Shown: positions 34,383-43,039 of the stretch, one piece after another
How the letters are laid out: the number at the start of each line of letters is the position of its first letter
How positions within the stretch are numbered: position 1 is the first letter of the stretch
Source: Clostridium sp. CAG:510
GTDB lineage: Bacteria > Bacillota > Clostridia > Lachnospirales > Lachnospiraceae
Direction of reading: 5' to 3'
DNA: 46,678 nt
NCBI GenBank assembly: GCA_000434615.1
Contig: FR880788.1
Span: 1-46,678, forward strand
Notes under the pieces: generated by a model
Database searches by the model: none
What the model saw: the letters and a program-made list of their open reading frames with translations, nothing else
Told to the model about the DNA's origin: nothing
Position numbers and translations under genes: made by a program

Positions 34383-35150
34383 ATGAGTATTTTCCGGTCA
34401 GACACCTCCGGACAGGCTCTTGCCTACCGGGATTTTGTGCAAAGAGAAGAGCGCTTTGTGAGAGCGCCCTATAATCCGGAGCTGGAATTTTATCAGGCCG
34501 TCGTATCCGGTAACCTGAAAAAGATAAAAGAAATGACAAAAGAAAGCTTTCTTGCTAAAAAAGAAGGCTGGGGTACCCTGTCTGCAAATCCGGTCCAGAA
34601 TGTAAAGTACCATTTTGCCATTACCGCAGCCGTTATTGCCCGTTATTGTATCAACGCCGGCATGGATCTGCATGTAGCCTATAATTTAAGTGATTATTAC
34701 ATCTCTGCTGCGGACAGATGCCATACCCCGGAGGAAATTGCTTCCCTCCATACCCCTCTGTGTCTGGACTACACCCGACGCATGAAGGAGCTCATAAAAC
34801 AGAACGTCTGCTCACAGCCGGTGGTAAAATGTATCGATTATATCTACGACCATCTGCACACCCGCATTACTCTGACACAGTTGTCAGAAATAGCCGGTTT
34901 AAGCCCTTCTTACCTGTCACGGCTGTTTCAGAAAGAAACCGGTCAGAGTATCAGTTCCTATATCTGTGAACAGAAAATCAATACTGCCAGGAACATGTTG
35001 CTGTTTTCCTCGTATTCTTCCGCGGAAATAGCCGCTATTTTAGCCTTTCCCAGCCAAAGCTATTTTTCCGGTACCTTTAAGAAAAAGACCGGCATGACTC
35101 CCTCCGACTACCGTCTTCACGGAAGGCGGCGTGAGGAAACCCTTTTATAG
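34383..35150 (+). CDS. AraC-family transcriptional regulator
   Basis: A 255-residue regulator from ATG 34383 (MSIFRSDTSGQALAYRD); GGGAGG lies 9 bases upstream. The open frame reaches 34200, but those residues (with LLLLFMFLCYHILD) come from the AT-rich intergenic region. The N-terminal 150 residues are an uncharacterised sensor-like domain (YNPELEFYQAVVSGNLKKIKEM). The double helix-turn-helix is at about 160-250 (ITLTQLSEIAGLSPSYLSRLFQKETG and SSAEIAAILAFPSQSYFSGTFKKKTGMTPSDYR). It is divergent from GH5-GH16 and likely controls them. Confidence 0.92.
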   Translation: MSIFRSDTSGQALAYRDFVQREERFVRAPYNPELEFYQAVVSGNLKKIKEMTKESFLAKKEGWGTLSANPVQNVKYHFAITAAVIARYCINAGMDLHVAYNLSDYYISAADRCHTPEEIASLHTPLCLDYTRRMKELIKQNVCSQPVVKCIDYIYDHLHTRITLTQLSEIAGLSPSYLSRLFQKETGQSISSYICEQKINTARNMLLFSSYSSAEIAAILAFPSQSYFSGTFKKKTGMTPSDYRLHGRRREETLL

Positions 35151-36490
35151 AAAACCAGGGCTATGATTGTCGAACCCCCTTCCGCAATCAAAAAGGTAAA
35201 CCAGATAATATAGGACGGTACACCGTTACCGTGCAGCACAAGCATGGTAAACCCATAAGCTACCGGCACTACAAATAAAAACTGTCTGCATACAGAAACA
35301 ATCAGGGACGGCAGACCGCTATCCAGCGCCTGGAACACTCCCTGAAAAGCAATATTGCATCCGGCAAATACAAAGCTTAACGAAATAATACGGATGGCGC
35401 TGATGCACAGACTTTGTGTTTCACCCGAAAGGTCAAATAAAGCCGAGAACGGTGTTGCAAAGACCTCCAGAATAACAAACCCAGCCAGCATAATATATAA
35501 GGTATACCGGAGTCCGCAACGAATGGCTTTTTGCACCCGCTCTTTATCTCCCATACCATAATTAAAAGCAACAATAGGGGTAATCGCATCCCGGAGTCCG
35601 AAAGCCGCAAACAGAATAAACTGCTGGATTTTATAATAAAGCCCATATGCCGTTACCATATTTTCGCTGACCTTTACCAGAATAATATTTAGAAGATAGG
35701 TCATGACGGACATAAGCGCCTGGGCAATAATGGCCGGCACGCCAATGGCATAAATACTTTTTATGACATCCCCCGAAGGCTTAAAATATTCCTTCTTCTT
35801 TTCAATTTCTTTATTCCATTTCAGGTGGGCAAAAAGCGCCACCAGAAAAGATACAATCTGTCCGAGTACGGTGGCGTATGCTGCACCCCGTACACCCAGC
35901 CTGGGAAAGCCTAAAAGCCCATAGATCAGGATGGGGTCAAAAATAATATTACATACCGCGCCTGTTACCTGTGCGATGGTAGAATATAAGGATTTCCCGG
36001 TTGCCTGCAGCATTTTTTCCAATACCGAGAAGTAAGAAATACCAAAAGAAAAGACGCAGCATATTCTCAGGTAATCCACACCCATTTCCAAAATAAGCGG
36101 ATTTTTCGTCTGGGATGCAATATAACTGCGGCAGCCAAAAATTCCGAACAGCAGAAATACTGCATAGATCACAGTTGCTAAAAATAACGTGTTGCCGGCA
36201 GCCAGCCCCGCCCTTTTACTGTCCTTTGCGCCCAGGCATTTGGCAATTAATGCATTGGCGCCGACGCCGGTTCCTATTCCGATTGCCACCATAAACATCT
36301 GTACCGGAAACACCAGTGTCAGCGCATTGATGGCAGCCTCTCCGTTTTCCTGCATATTGGCCACAAAGGCACTGTCCACAATATTATAAGCAGCCTGCAG
36401 CATCATGGATAAAATCATAGGAATTCCCATGTTCAGCATAAGCTTGTTAACCGGCATTTCTGCCATCTTGTTTTGTTTTACGTTTTCCAT
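35117..36490 (-). CDS. MATE-family multidrug/sodium antiporter
   Basis: A 457-residue exporter with about 12 membrane segments, from ATG 36490 (MENVKQNKMAEMPVNKLMLNMG), preceded by AAAAGGAGAAGAA. Family motifs: GIPMILSMMLQAAYNIVDSAFVA near the start, FPVQMFMVAIGIGTGVGANALIAK, and the second repeat GVPAIIAQALMSVMTYLLNIIL and FGLRDAITPIVAFNYG. The same frame continues upstream to ATG 36562 through the leader hairpin, but that ATG has no ribosome binding site. The 3' end overlaps the convergent AraC gene by 34 bases. The substrate cannot be read from sequence. Confidence 0.93.
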   Translation of the reverse strand: MENVKQNKMAEMPVNKLMLNMGIPMILSMMLQAAYNIVDSAFVANMQENGEAAINALTLVFPVQMFMVAIGIGTGVGANALIAKCLGAKDSKRAGLAAGNTLFLATVIYAVFLLFGIFGCRSYIASQTKNPLILEMGVDYLRICCVFSFGISYFSVLEKMLQATGKSLYSTIAQVTGAVCNIIFDPILIYGLLGFPRLGVRGAAYATVLGQIVSFLVALFAHLKWNKEIEKKKEYFKPSGDVIKSIYAIGVPAIIAQALMSVMTYLLNIILVKVSENMVTAYGLYYKIQQFILFAAFGLRDAITPIVAFNYGMGDKERVQKAIRCGLRYTLYIMLAGFVILEVFATPFSALFDLSGETQSLCISAIRIISLSFVFAGCNIAFQGVFQALDSGLPSLIVSVCRQFLFVVPVAYGFTMLVLHGNGVPSYIIWFTFLIAEGGSTIIALVFYKRVSSRRLP

Positions 36491-36519
36491 TTCTTCTCCT
36501 TTTCCCTCGTTGTCACAAC

Positions 36520-36559
36520 AAAAAAAACGTGCAACCCATAGTTTCCTATAGATTACACG
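36520..36559 (-). terminator. Terminator hairpin in the MATE leader, candidate attenuator
   Basis: Minus-strand CGTGTAATCTATAG and CTATGGGTTGCACG form a 14-bp stem with no mismatch (four G-U pairs) and a GAAA tetraloop, followed at once by TTTTTTTT. It lies between the promoter at 36603-36631 and the MATE start at 36490, so every transcript from that promoter must pass it. It could also terminate readthrough from the Rpn gene. ATAGAT at minus 36582-36577 can pair with ATCTAT in the 5' arm, giving a possible competing fold. Confidence 0.8.
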
Positions 36560-36602
36560 CATTTGCTGGATTTACATCTATTATTTTTATTTTGCAGAAT
36601 TC

Positions 36603-36631
36603 ATTATAACAGAAAATACTATTTTGTGTAA
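36603..36631 (-). promoter_or_regulatory. Promoter of the MATE gene
   Basis: Minus-strand TTACAC (36626-36631), a 17-base spacer and TATAAT (36603-36608). It gives a leader of about 105 bases before the MATE start codon. Confidence 0.7.
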
Positions 36632-36662
36632 GGATTTCTTTTAAAAATTTATTTTCTGAAAA

Positions 36663-37589
36663 CTAATTTTTTTCAGCCGCCAGTTTCCGGACATACTTTT
36701 CCGGTCTGTCCAGGTCTTCCGCTATCTCCTGCATGGTTCTGCCTTTTTGCAGCCATTTTAAAATCAGTTCCCTGTCACGGGATTTTTCGCCTTCCGCTAA
36801 ACCTTCTGCCATGCCTTGTGCTTTGCCTTCCGCTAAACCTTCTGCCATGCCGGCTGCTCTTGCCTCGGCTTCCGCCTTTTCCCTGCCTATCCGGCTCTGG
36901 AGTTCGATTTTCATTTCATACGTCATATAGTTTTCTCTCCATTCCGTATCCTGCCGGATTTTCTCCACTTCCGTCTGCAGTCCCTTGGTAAATGTATCCG
37001 TGGGATTGCCCGTCCGGAAATAATCCAGCAGGTCCGCCGCTTCCTTTTCGATTTCCGTTCTGTCGCCGCCAATGTTCACAAAAATTGTCTTTCTTTTGTC
37101 ATCCAGTACGATGTCCGATTTTCCCCGGCAGACCGTTTCAAAGGTATAAATGCTCCTGTTCTGTCCGAATAAATCAAATCCGCAGATAAATATCACCATG
37201 GATTTCTGCAAATTCGTATACATCTGACCTGTCTGTATCTGGTAGTTATCCATCTGGCTGTGATAGTAGCGGCTCCGCAAAGGCAGTTCCCCGGTATTCA
37301 TCACCTGCATCTCAATGTCATAGGAATTGCCGTCCACATCCTTTGCATACACGTCCAGCCGGACACCTTTTCCCAGGTAACCGGTTTTTATGCTTTTCTG
37401 CTCCTGCACGATGTACAACTCTGCAATCTGAAGCCCCGTTATCCGTTGTAAAAGCTCTTTGCAATCCTCCGGGTTCCGGAACACGGAGCAGAACATTACG
37501 TCATTGAAGATGCCGATTTTGGAAAAGTCGGTCTGTTTCCGCAGGATTTCCGCCATCTGCTCCCTTGTTACTGTAAATTTGTTTGTCAT
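36663..37589 (-). CDS. Rpn-family recombination-promoting nuclease / PD-(D/E)XK transposase-like
   Basis: A 308-residue protein from ATG 37589 (MTNKFTVTREQM) with GAAAGGAGG upstream; the frame stays open to 37733. The nuclease core is visible as LDVYAKDVDGNSYDIEMQV, with Asp79, Glu93 and Gln95 of the D-ExQ form. The SRYYHSQMDNYQIQTGQMY and VIFICGFDLFGQNRSIYTFE blocks are typical of this PF12784-like group. A charged repeat region follows (GMAEGLAEGKAQ and GMAEGLAEGEK), encoded by a 27-bp exact DNA repeat at 36789-36815 and 36825-36851. The end resembles a small helix-turn-helix (TMQEIAEDLDRPEKYVRKL). Such genes are often multicopy and mobile; I see no transposon ends. Confidence 0.88.
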   Translation of the reverse strand: MTNKFTVTREQMAEILRKQTDFSKIGIFNDVMFCSVFRNPEDCKELLQRITGLQIAELYIVQEQKSIKTGYLGKGVRLDVYAKDVDGNSYDIEMQVMNTGELPLRSRYYHSQMDNYQIQTGQMYTNLQKSMVIFICGFDLFGQNRSIYTFETVCRGKSDIVLDDKRKTIFVNIGGDRTEIEKEAADLLDYFRTGNPTDTFTKGLQTEVEKIRQDTEWRENYMTYEMKIELQSRIGREKAEAEARAAGMAEGLAEGKAQGMAEGLAEGEKSRDRELILKWLQKGRTMQEIAEDLDRPEKYVRKLAAEKN

Positions 37590-37984
37590 GGGTCCTCCTT
37601 TCAGGGAGGTCCCCGATGCTTCCATGCGCTCACTCATGCAGTCTGCACACTTTTGAAAGAAACCTGTTCCAAAAGCGCTGCCACTTTGGAAGAACCCCTT
37701 CCCCTGCATGACTTCCACATGAAGCTTACACAAACCTCCCTGCTTTTTAGTTGAATAAGAAATTTAAGCAGTGAAGTTTGATGAGTAAATAGAATGTATC
37801 TTTTAGAAAAATTAGAATATTAGATTGTGAACTTTCTGCTTACATGTAGTGTAACATAATGATTACGTTTTTTCAATATATAAATTACTTTTTTTAGATT
37901 TCCCATTGACTTGTAATTTAGGAACCGGCATTGTAAAATAAAGGTATGTGTAAAAAATAACAGACCTATCCGGGAGGGAAATTT
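37590..37984. other. Intergenic region between Rpn and HerA-like genes
   Basis: This 395-base stretch is partly open in the Rpn frame (to 37733) and then AT-rich. On the minus strand TTTACT-17-TAAATT near 37740-37790 may serve Rpn. On the plus strand TTGACT (37906-37911) is followed 17 bases on by a poor -10 (CATTGT), and GGGAGGG sits before the HerA-like ATG. I see no RNA gene or repeat. Confidence 0.5.
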
Positions 37985-39628
37985 ATGTATCAGGATAAAA
38001 AAATCTGGGTGGGATGTGCCGGTGATAAAAAAGTGTACATCTACCCGAAAATGGCAAACCGTCATGGGCTTATTGCCGGTGCAACCGGTACCGGTAAAAC
38101 AGTGACCTTAAAGGTGCTTGCCGAGTCTTTCAGCGACTGCGGCGTACCTGTATTTTTAGCCGATGTAAAGGGCGACCTCGCCGCCATGTGCCGTCAGGGT
38201 GAAGCAAACGGCTCCATAGCGGAACGTGCCGCTAAAATGGGACTTGACAAGGAGGGTTTTTCCTTTCAGAAATATCCGGTCAATTTCTGGGATGTATACG
38301 GAGAAAAAGGCATGCCTTTAAGAACGACTGTTTCGGAAATGGGTCCCCTGCTGCTCAGCCGTATTTTAGACCTGAACGATACCCAGTCCGATATTTTATC
38401 CATCATCTTTAAGATTGCCGATGATGAAGGACTGCTCTTAATCGACACCAAGGACCTGCGCGCCATGTTGCAGTATGTCAGTGAAAATACCAAGGAATAC
38501 AGCATGCAGTACGGCAACATGTCTTCTGCCAGCTTAGCCGCCATTATCCGTTCCGTGGTAGCACTTGAAGGAGAAGGCGGAGAACAGTTCTTCGGCGAAC
38601 CCGCCCTGAATATTGCCGACTGGTTCTCCAGAGACTGTGACGGAAAGGGCTGCATCCAGATACTGGATTGCCAAAGATTGATTAACAATCCCACCATGTA
38701 CGCTACCTTCCTGCTGTGGATGCTCTCCGAACTGTTTGAACTCCTGCCGGAAGCAGGCGATCTGGAAAAGCCTAAAATGGTGTTCTTCTTCGATGAGGCC
38801 CATATGCTTTTCGATTCTGCCTCCAAGGCACTGCTCACCAAGATTGAGCAGGTGGTAAAATTAATCCGCTCAAAGGGCGTCGGCATTTACTTCGTTACCC
38901 AGAATCCCAAGGATATTCCCGGCGGTGTGTTAAGCCAGCTTGGCAACAAAATCCAGCATGCTCTTCATGCATATACCCCCGCAGAGCAGAAGGGCGCCAA
39001 GGCTGCAGCCCAGTCCTTTCGTGAAAATCCCGCCTTTAACACCTATGATACCCTGTTGGAATTGGGCATCGGAGAGGCACTTGTTTCCGTTCTGGACGAA
39101 GGTGGTGTTCCTACCATAGTAGAACGCTGTCAGATTTTGCCTCCCCAGAGTAAAATGGGCGCTTTGGATGACAGTGAACGCCAGAAAGAAATTACAGACA
39201 ATCTTTTATACATCCGTTATAAGGATTTCTTTGACCGAGATTCCGCTTATGAATTTCTGCAGAGACAGTCCGCCGCCGATGCGGAGGCTGCCCAGAAAGC
39301 GGCTGAAGAAGCTGCTGCAAAGAAAGCTGCTGAAAAGCAGGCATTGGCGGAGCAGAAAGCCGCCGAAAAACAGGCTCTTGCAGAACAGAAGGCCGCCGAA
39401 AGACAGGCTCTTGCCGCACAGAAAGCGGCCGAAAAAGCAGCCCAGAAACAGACCGCTGCCCGCAACAGAGCAGTAAAAAGCGTAGCCAGCTCGGCTGCCG
39501 GTACCATTGGCAGGGAACTTGGCAACTCCCTCGGTTCCTCTGTCGGTGGCAAATTCGGCAAAAAGTTAGGCGGAAACGTAGGCGCCTCCTTAGGACGCGG
39601 ATTGTTAAGCACCTTCCTGAAGTTTTAA
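37985..39628 (+). CDS. HerA-like ATPase, DUF853/YjgR family
   Basis: A 547-residue AAA+/HerA-FtsK type ATPase. Walker A AGATGTGKT at residues 31-39, Walker B MVFFFDEAHMLF near 262-273, and the VGIYFVTQNPKDIP motif follow the YjgR pattern. The substrate and partners are unknown; no NurA nuclease gene is adjacent. After about residue 430 comes an Ala/Glu/Lys/Gln-rich coiled coil with three 11-residue repeats (KQALAEQKAAE type, DNA 39335-39433 in 33-bp units). The final 45 residues are glycine-spaced (GRELGNSLGSSVGGKFGKKLG), resembling a gly-zipper. GGGAGGG precedes the ATG. The gene ends in a strong shared terminator. Confidence 0.93.
   Translation: MYQDKKIWVGCAGDKKVYIYPKMANRHGLIAGATGTGKTVTLKVLAESFSDCGVPVFLADVKGDLAAMCRQGEANGSIAERAAKMGLDKEGFSFQKYPVNFWDVYGEKGMPLRTTVSEMGPLLLSRILDLNDTQSDILSIIFKIADDEGLLLIDTKDLRAMLQYVSENTKEYSMQYGNMSSASLAAIIRSVVALEGEGGEQFFGEPALNIADWFSRDCDGKGCIQILDCQRLINNPTMYATFLLWMLSELFELLPEAGDLEKPKMVFFFDEAHMLFDSASKALLTKIEQVVKLIRSKGVGIYFVTQNPKDIPGGVLSQLGNKIQHALHAYTPAEQKGAKAAAQSFRENPAFNTYDTLLELGIGEALVSVLDEGGVPTIVERCQILPPQSKMGALDDSERQKEITDNLLYIRYKDFFDRDSAYEFLQRQSAADAEAAQKAAEEAAAKKAAEKQALAEQKAAEKQALAEQKAAERQALAAQKAAEKAAQKQTAARNRAVKSVASSAAGTIGRELGNSLGSSVGGKFGKKLGGNVGASLGRGLLSTFLKF
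39335..39433 (+). repeat. Three 33-bp in-frame repeats in the HerA-like gene
   Basis: Units 39335-39367, 39368-39400 and 39401-39433 encode KQALAEQKAAE, KQALAEQKAAE and RQALAAQKAAE. The first two protein units are identical while their codons differ, so the repeat is older than a recent slip. Confidence 0.85.
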
Positions 39629-39651
39629 GCAAACGTTGCTGTGAATAATAC

Positions 39652-39692
39652 AACGGCATAGTCTGCTGTTAACCAGACTATGCCGTTTTTTT
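39652..39692. terminator. Bidirectional terminator between HerA-like and CPBP genes
   Basis: AACGGCATAGTCTG (39652-39665) and CAGACTATGCCGTT (39674-39687) form a perfect 14-bp stem with an 8-base loop and TTTTTTT after it. The convergent CPBP gene ends at 39692, so its last codons share the element. Confidence 0.93.
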
Positions 39693-40513
39693 CAGCTCTC
39701 TTTTTTCTTTCTCATCCCCATCATGCACACAACGCCCACCAGCATGGACGGCAGCATAAGCACCGTCATTTCCGCAAGCCGGTTGCCGTTGTCTAAAACT
39801 CCGCCAGCATCCGTTGCCGCTGTCATGAGAAACGAACCGCTTATGTAGGCATTGTTGACCGCATGAAGAAATGTTGCCGGCCAGACAGAACCGGATTTTT
39901 TCGTCAGGTACCATTGAATGGATCCCACACCTATACAATAGGGAATGAACACCAGAAAGCCCAGATACGGGGCTCCCGGATAATCCAGTCCGAAGGTATG
40001 TCCCTGGGCAATCATGGGAAAATGCCATACAGCCCAGACCGTACCGCCGATAAGACAGGCACCCACATCCCCAAACTTTTCCTCTAACTTCGGGTACATA
40101 TAGCCGCGCCAGCCCGCTTCTTCCCCAAAAGCCGCTGCGGAATAAACAAGCGCACTGACCAGACAGGCTGCCGGCAACACCACAGTCATCTGCTTCGCCG
40201 AAAAAGCCTCCGGGTGCCGCAGCCAGAGCAATCCCCATCCTGCTTCTATGTATAAAACCGGAATAATCACGGCGAGTACATAATATTTCTTTTTGCCGGC
40301 AAAGCCTATCGCAGGCTCCATTCCATGAAATCCTTCCCTGGTCCGCAGCCTTGTCAGAAGCATTGCCACAAAAGGCACAAACATGGATAAAATAAGAACA
40401 AACTGCATCGCCATGTCTTCGTACCGGACACCCATCGCATAGGCTGCCGCACCCAATCCCCAGGTAAGTCCGAAGGAAATGCCGATATACATCCAAAACC
40501 TTTTTTTATTCAT
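39692..40513 (-). CDS. CPBP-family intramembrane metalloprotease
   Basis: A 273-residue multi-pass protein from ATG 40513 (MNKKRFWMYIGISFG). CPBP (Abi/CAAX-type) motifs: the metal-binding EEAGWRGYMYPKLEE, the WHFPMI histidine motif and the FLHAVNNAY histidine/asparagine motif. These proteases process prenylated or bacteriocin-related proteins in some systems; here the role may concern export by the ABC genes upstream (only by position). It starts 8 bases before the stop codon of the preceding permease gene, so the two overlap slightly. Confidence 0.9.
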   Translation of the reverse strand: MNKKRFWMYIGISFGLTWGLGAAAYAMGVRYEDMAMQFVLILSMFVPFVAMLLTRLRTREGFHGMEPAIGFAGKKKYYVLAVIIPVLYIEAGWGLLWLRHPEAFSAKQMTVVLPAACLVSALVYSAAAFGEEAGWRGYMYPKLEEKFGDVGACLIGGTVWAVWHFPMIAQGHTFGLDYPGAPYLGFLVFIPYCIGVGSIQWYLTKKSGSVWPATFLHAVNNAYISGSFLMTAATDAGGVLDNGNRLAEMTVLMLPSMLVGVVCMMGMRKKKES

Positions 40514-41237
40514 ACATTTCCCCCCTTTTCCGGAATAAAAGCACACTACCCTTATAGGATATAAAATACAGGAGAATTATGATTGCCGGCATGCAGACCT
40601 CAAGCAGCTGCACCGCCTCCGTATGCCGGGTCATCCATTCCAATAGGGGCATCATACCTGCTCCGTCCTCCATCGCCGCCGGGTCAAAGAGCAGCCAGAC
40701 CATCGCCGCAAAGAAAAGAAATACCACCAGTGCCGTTTTGACATACCGTGCTGCCCTGCTCCCAAAGGCAAACAGAAACGGAAATTCTACCGCGGCAATA
40801 AAAAGTGCGGCAACAACCAGTAAAAACAGCATGGTACCGAGCATGGATATGTACAAAACCATATTCTCCGCCAGCTCTTCTTTCCTTATTCCCCCCAGAA
40901 CAAATCTTTGCAAAACCACCAGCAGATTTGCCAGTGTATAATAATAAATCCCCATAAATGCATACTTTTCCATCACATATTTCCTGCATCCTGTGGGAAG
41001 GCTTAACACAAATGTCCGGATGGAATTTTTTTCATCGGAGGCAAAAATCTTTTCCGGAATACTGATGCCGTAACAGACAGCTATAAGACCTAAAATTGCC
41101 AGGAAAAGGGCTCCGTCCATTCCATCCGGGTCCCCCCAGATGACCATACCGATTAAAATCAGCACACAAGCCGCCAGTATCCGCAGCATCCATTTCCCTT
41201 TTGCCGTGTAAAAATCCTGATAAAGAAGACCTGTCAT
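40506..41237 (-). CDS. ABC-2 type membrane permease
   Basis: A 243-residue protein from ATG 41237 (MTGLLYQDFYTAKGKWML); AAAGGAGG precedes it. About six membrane segments. It resembles the ABC-2 permease family of the GntR-linked YtrC/YhcI group (KNSIRTFVLSLPTGCRKYVMEKY). It overlaps the previous permease gene by 4 bases. Paired with the second permease and the ATPase it forms one exporter; the substrate is unknown. Confidence 0.88.
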   Translation of the reverse strand: MTGLLYQDFYTAKGKWMLRILAACVLILIGMVIWGDPDGMDGALFLAILGLIAVCYGISIPEKIFASDEKNSIRTFVLSLPTGCRKYVMEKYAFMGIYYYTLANLLVVLQRFVLGGIRKEELAENMVLYISMLGTMLFLLVVAALFIAAVEFPFLFAFGSRAARYVKTALVVFLFFAAMVWLLFDPAAMEDGAGMMPLLEWMTRHTEAVQLLEVCMPAIIILLYFISYKGSVLLFRKRGEMYE

Positions 41238-42016
41238 TTTCTGCCTCCTTTCCGGTAAAACCGCACGCTGAGTCCGTAAGAAATCACATAAAAAAGCACC
41301 ATTCCCACGACCTCTGCCCACAGATACCTGCTTACTATGTTCCTGCCTTCCCGGAATTTTTCCATCAGATACCGGAACAGTTCCATGCCCGGCAGAGCAT
41401 CCAGCAAGGTTATGAACTTCAGGTAAAGAAGACCGACCGGCACCAGAAACAAAATCAGGCTGGCTATATTTCCTTTCTTCTTTCCAAGCGCATAAAAAAG
41501 CGGAATTTGTATGCCACAGAACAACAGTAATACGGCTGCTATCACCAAAATCAACTGCGTCAGATTTTTCATGGACAGTTCTTCTATTCCCACTGCCCCG
41601 GCGCTGGCTGCCACAATGGCTGCCGACAAAAAAGAGCTTCCCATGCTGATGGCGCCAAATGTCAGATAAATCAGATATCTTGCCGTAACCGCATCCGCAG
41701 CTTTTACCGGCAGGGTTCTCACAACCTTTTCAAAACCCGCCTGTTCATCCATTTCAAAGCATCGCAGGGCATCCACAAAGAATCCCATCGGAATAAGCAG
41801 GCAGATGCCGATGATATAAAAAAGAATCACCGGCGCATTTTCTTCATTGATTGCGATTGCCTCTTCCACTTTCCCGGAAAGCATCCGTCCCATATTTCCG
41901 TACCGGATACTCAGTACAACCAAAAGTGCAAAAACGAGTGTCGCGATGCAGACCGGTATCATGGTACGCAGAAGCTTTTTCAGACAGCACATGTCCTTAT
42001 AATACAAACCTCTCAT
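41234..42016 (-). CDS. ABC-2 type membrane permease
   Basis: A 260-residue protein starting MRGLYYKDMCCLKKLLRTM, with about six membrane segments and the cytoplasmic segment DEQAGFEKVVRTLPVKAADAVTARYL characteristic of this permease group. Its ATG overlaps the ATPase stop by 4 bases (ATGA) and its own stop overlaps the next ATG, so the three genes are translationally chained. The two permeases are related in plan but diverged. Confidence 0.88.
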   Translation of the reverse strand: MRGLYYKDMCCLKKLLRTMIPVCIATLVFALLVVLSIRYGNMGRMLSGKVEEAIAINEENAPVILFYIIGICLLIPMGFFVDALRCFEMDEQAGFEKVVRTLPVKAADAVTARYLIYLTFGAISMGSSFLSAAIVAASAGAVGIEELSMKNLTQLILVIAAVLLLFCGIQIPLFYALGKKKGNIASLILFLVPVGLLYLKFITLLDALPGMELFRYLMEKFREGRNIVSRYLWAEVVGMVLFYVISYGLSVRFYRKGGRK

Positions 42017-42960
42017 AAGCGCGCCTTTCCTGCCTCTGCAGGCTTTATGCTCTCTGCCTCATCGGATGCTGCTCTCCCGCCTGCTCTGGCATTTTCCCTT
42101 GCCACATAAAACAACATGATTTCTTCGAGGGTTGCCGGTTCTACCAGTGCTTCACCCCATTTTTTACGGGCTGCATCGGCGTCATTTACCAAAATTTCAC
42201 AGCCATAGGCTTCCATTCTTTTGAATATGACGCAATCGTCATTTATATTCTCCGCCTCTTTTTTTCCGCATCGGATAATGGCATGCTCCTCTAAAATGGA
42301 ATCTTTTTCCCCGGAAAGAAGAATTCTGCCCTTATCTATAAAGGTGATCTCGTCCGCAATCCGTTCCAAATCGGATATGATGTGGGAGGACAGAAAAATG
42401 GAATGCTCTTCATCCACTATGAATTCCTGGAAAATATCAAGAATTTCATTCCGCACCACAGGGTCTAATCCGCTGGTAGGTTCATCCAAAATCAGAAGCT
42501 TCGCATGATGGGAAAGCGCCACCGCAATCTGCAGTTTCATGCGCATACCTCTTGAGAACTTTCCGCAGGGCTTCTTTAAGGGAAGCCCGAACCTTGTCAG
42601 ATACTTTTGGAAGGCTTCACCATCCCAGTTTGCATATACATAGGACATCATCGTTGCAATCTGCTTCGGCGTCATAAACTCGTGAAATCCCATTTCATCA
42701 AAAACGACACCTATGTCTTCTTTTATCGTCTGCTCGTCCTTTTGAAAATCCTTCCCAAAAATTTTAATCTCTCCCGCATTTAACGGCATCATATTCAGCA
42801 TAGCCTTAATGGTCGTAGTTTTACCGGCGCCGTTCTGCCCGATAAAACCGTGTATTCTGCCTGCGGTTACCTGCAAATCCACATTTTGCAGGGCAAACCC
42901 GTCATAACTTTTATTCAGATTGTGAATTTCTATAACATTTACTTCCTTCTCACTACCCAC
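42013..42960 (-). CDS. ABC transporter ATP-binding protein
   Basis: A 315-residue ATPase from GTG 42960 (GSEKEVNVIEIHNLNKSYDGF). The frame is open to 43128, across the end of the GntR gene, but CCTCCC at 42969-42974 (GGGAGG in the transcript) lies 8 bases before the GTG and the extra residues look non-family. Walker A GQNGAGKTTT is at about residue 41, the signature-like FSRGMRMKLQIAVAL and Walker B LLILDEPTSGLD follow. It drives the two downstream ABC-2 permeases. The last ~30 residues, rich in Ala, Glu and Lys, look poorly conserved. Confidence 0.92.
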   Translation of the reverse strand: MGSEKEVNVIEIHNLNKSYDGFALQNVDLQVTAGRIHGFIGQNGAGKTTTIKAMLNMMPLNAGEIKIFGKDFQKDEQTIKEDIGVVFDEMGFHEFMTPKQIATMMSYVYANWDGEAFQKYLTRFGLPLKKPCGKFSRGMRMKLQIAVALSHHAKLLILDEPTSGLDPVVRNEILDIFQEFIVDEEHSIFLSSHIISDLERIADEITFIDKGRILLSGEKDSILEEHAIIRCGKKEAENINDDCVIFKRMEAYGCEILVNDADAARKKWGEALVEPATLEEIMLFYVARENARAGGRAASDEAESIKPAEAGKARL

Positions 42961-43039
42961 TTTCTGCACCTCCCAATATTCTGCATTTCTTCCTCCACAG
43001 TCATTCCCTCGCATACCTTTTCCGGATGTATCTGAATTT

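Noticed and set aside
36789..36851. CRISPR-like repeat.
   Set aside because: Only two copies with a 9-base gap, in frame within the Rpn gene and explained by the repeated MAEGLAEG protein units.
39678..40496. Long minus-strand frame of 272 codons.
   Set aside because: It is a shifted-frame shadow of the CPBP protease gene at 39692-40513, which has the family motifs; the shadow protein is Cys/Gly-rich and unlike any family.
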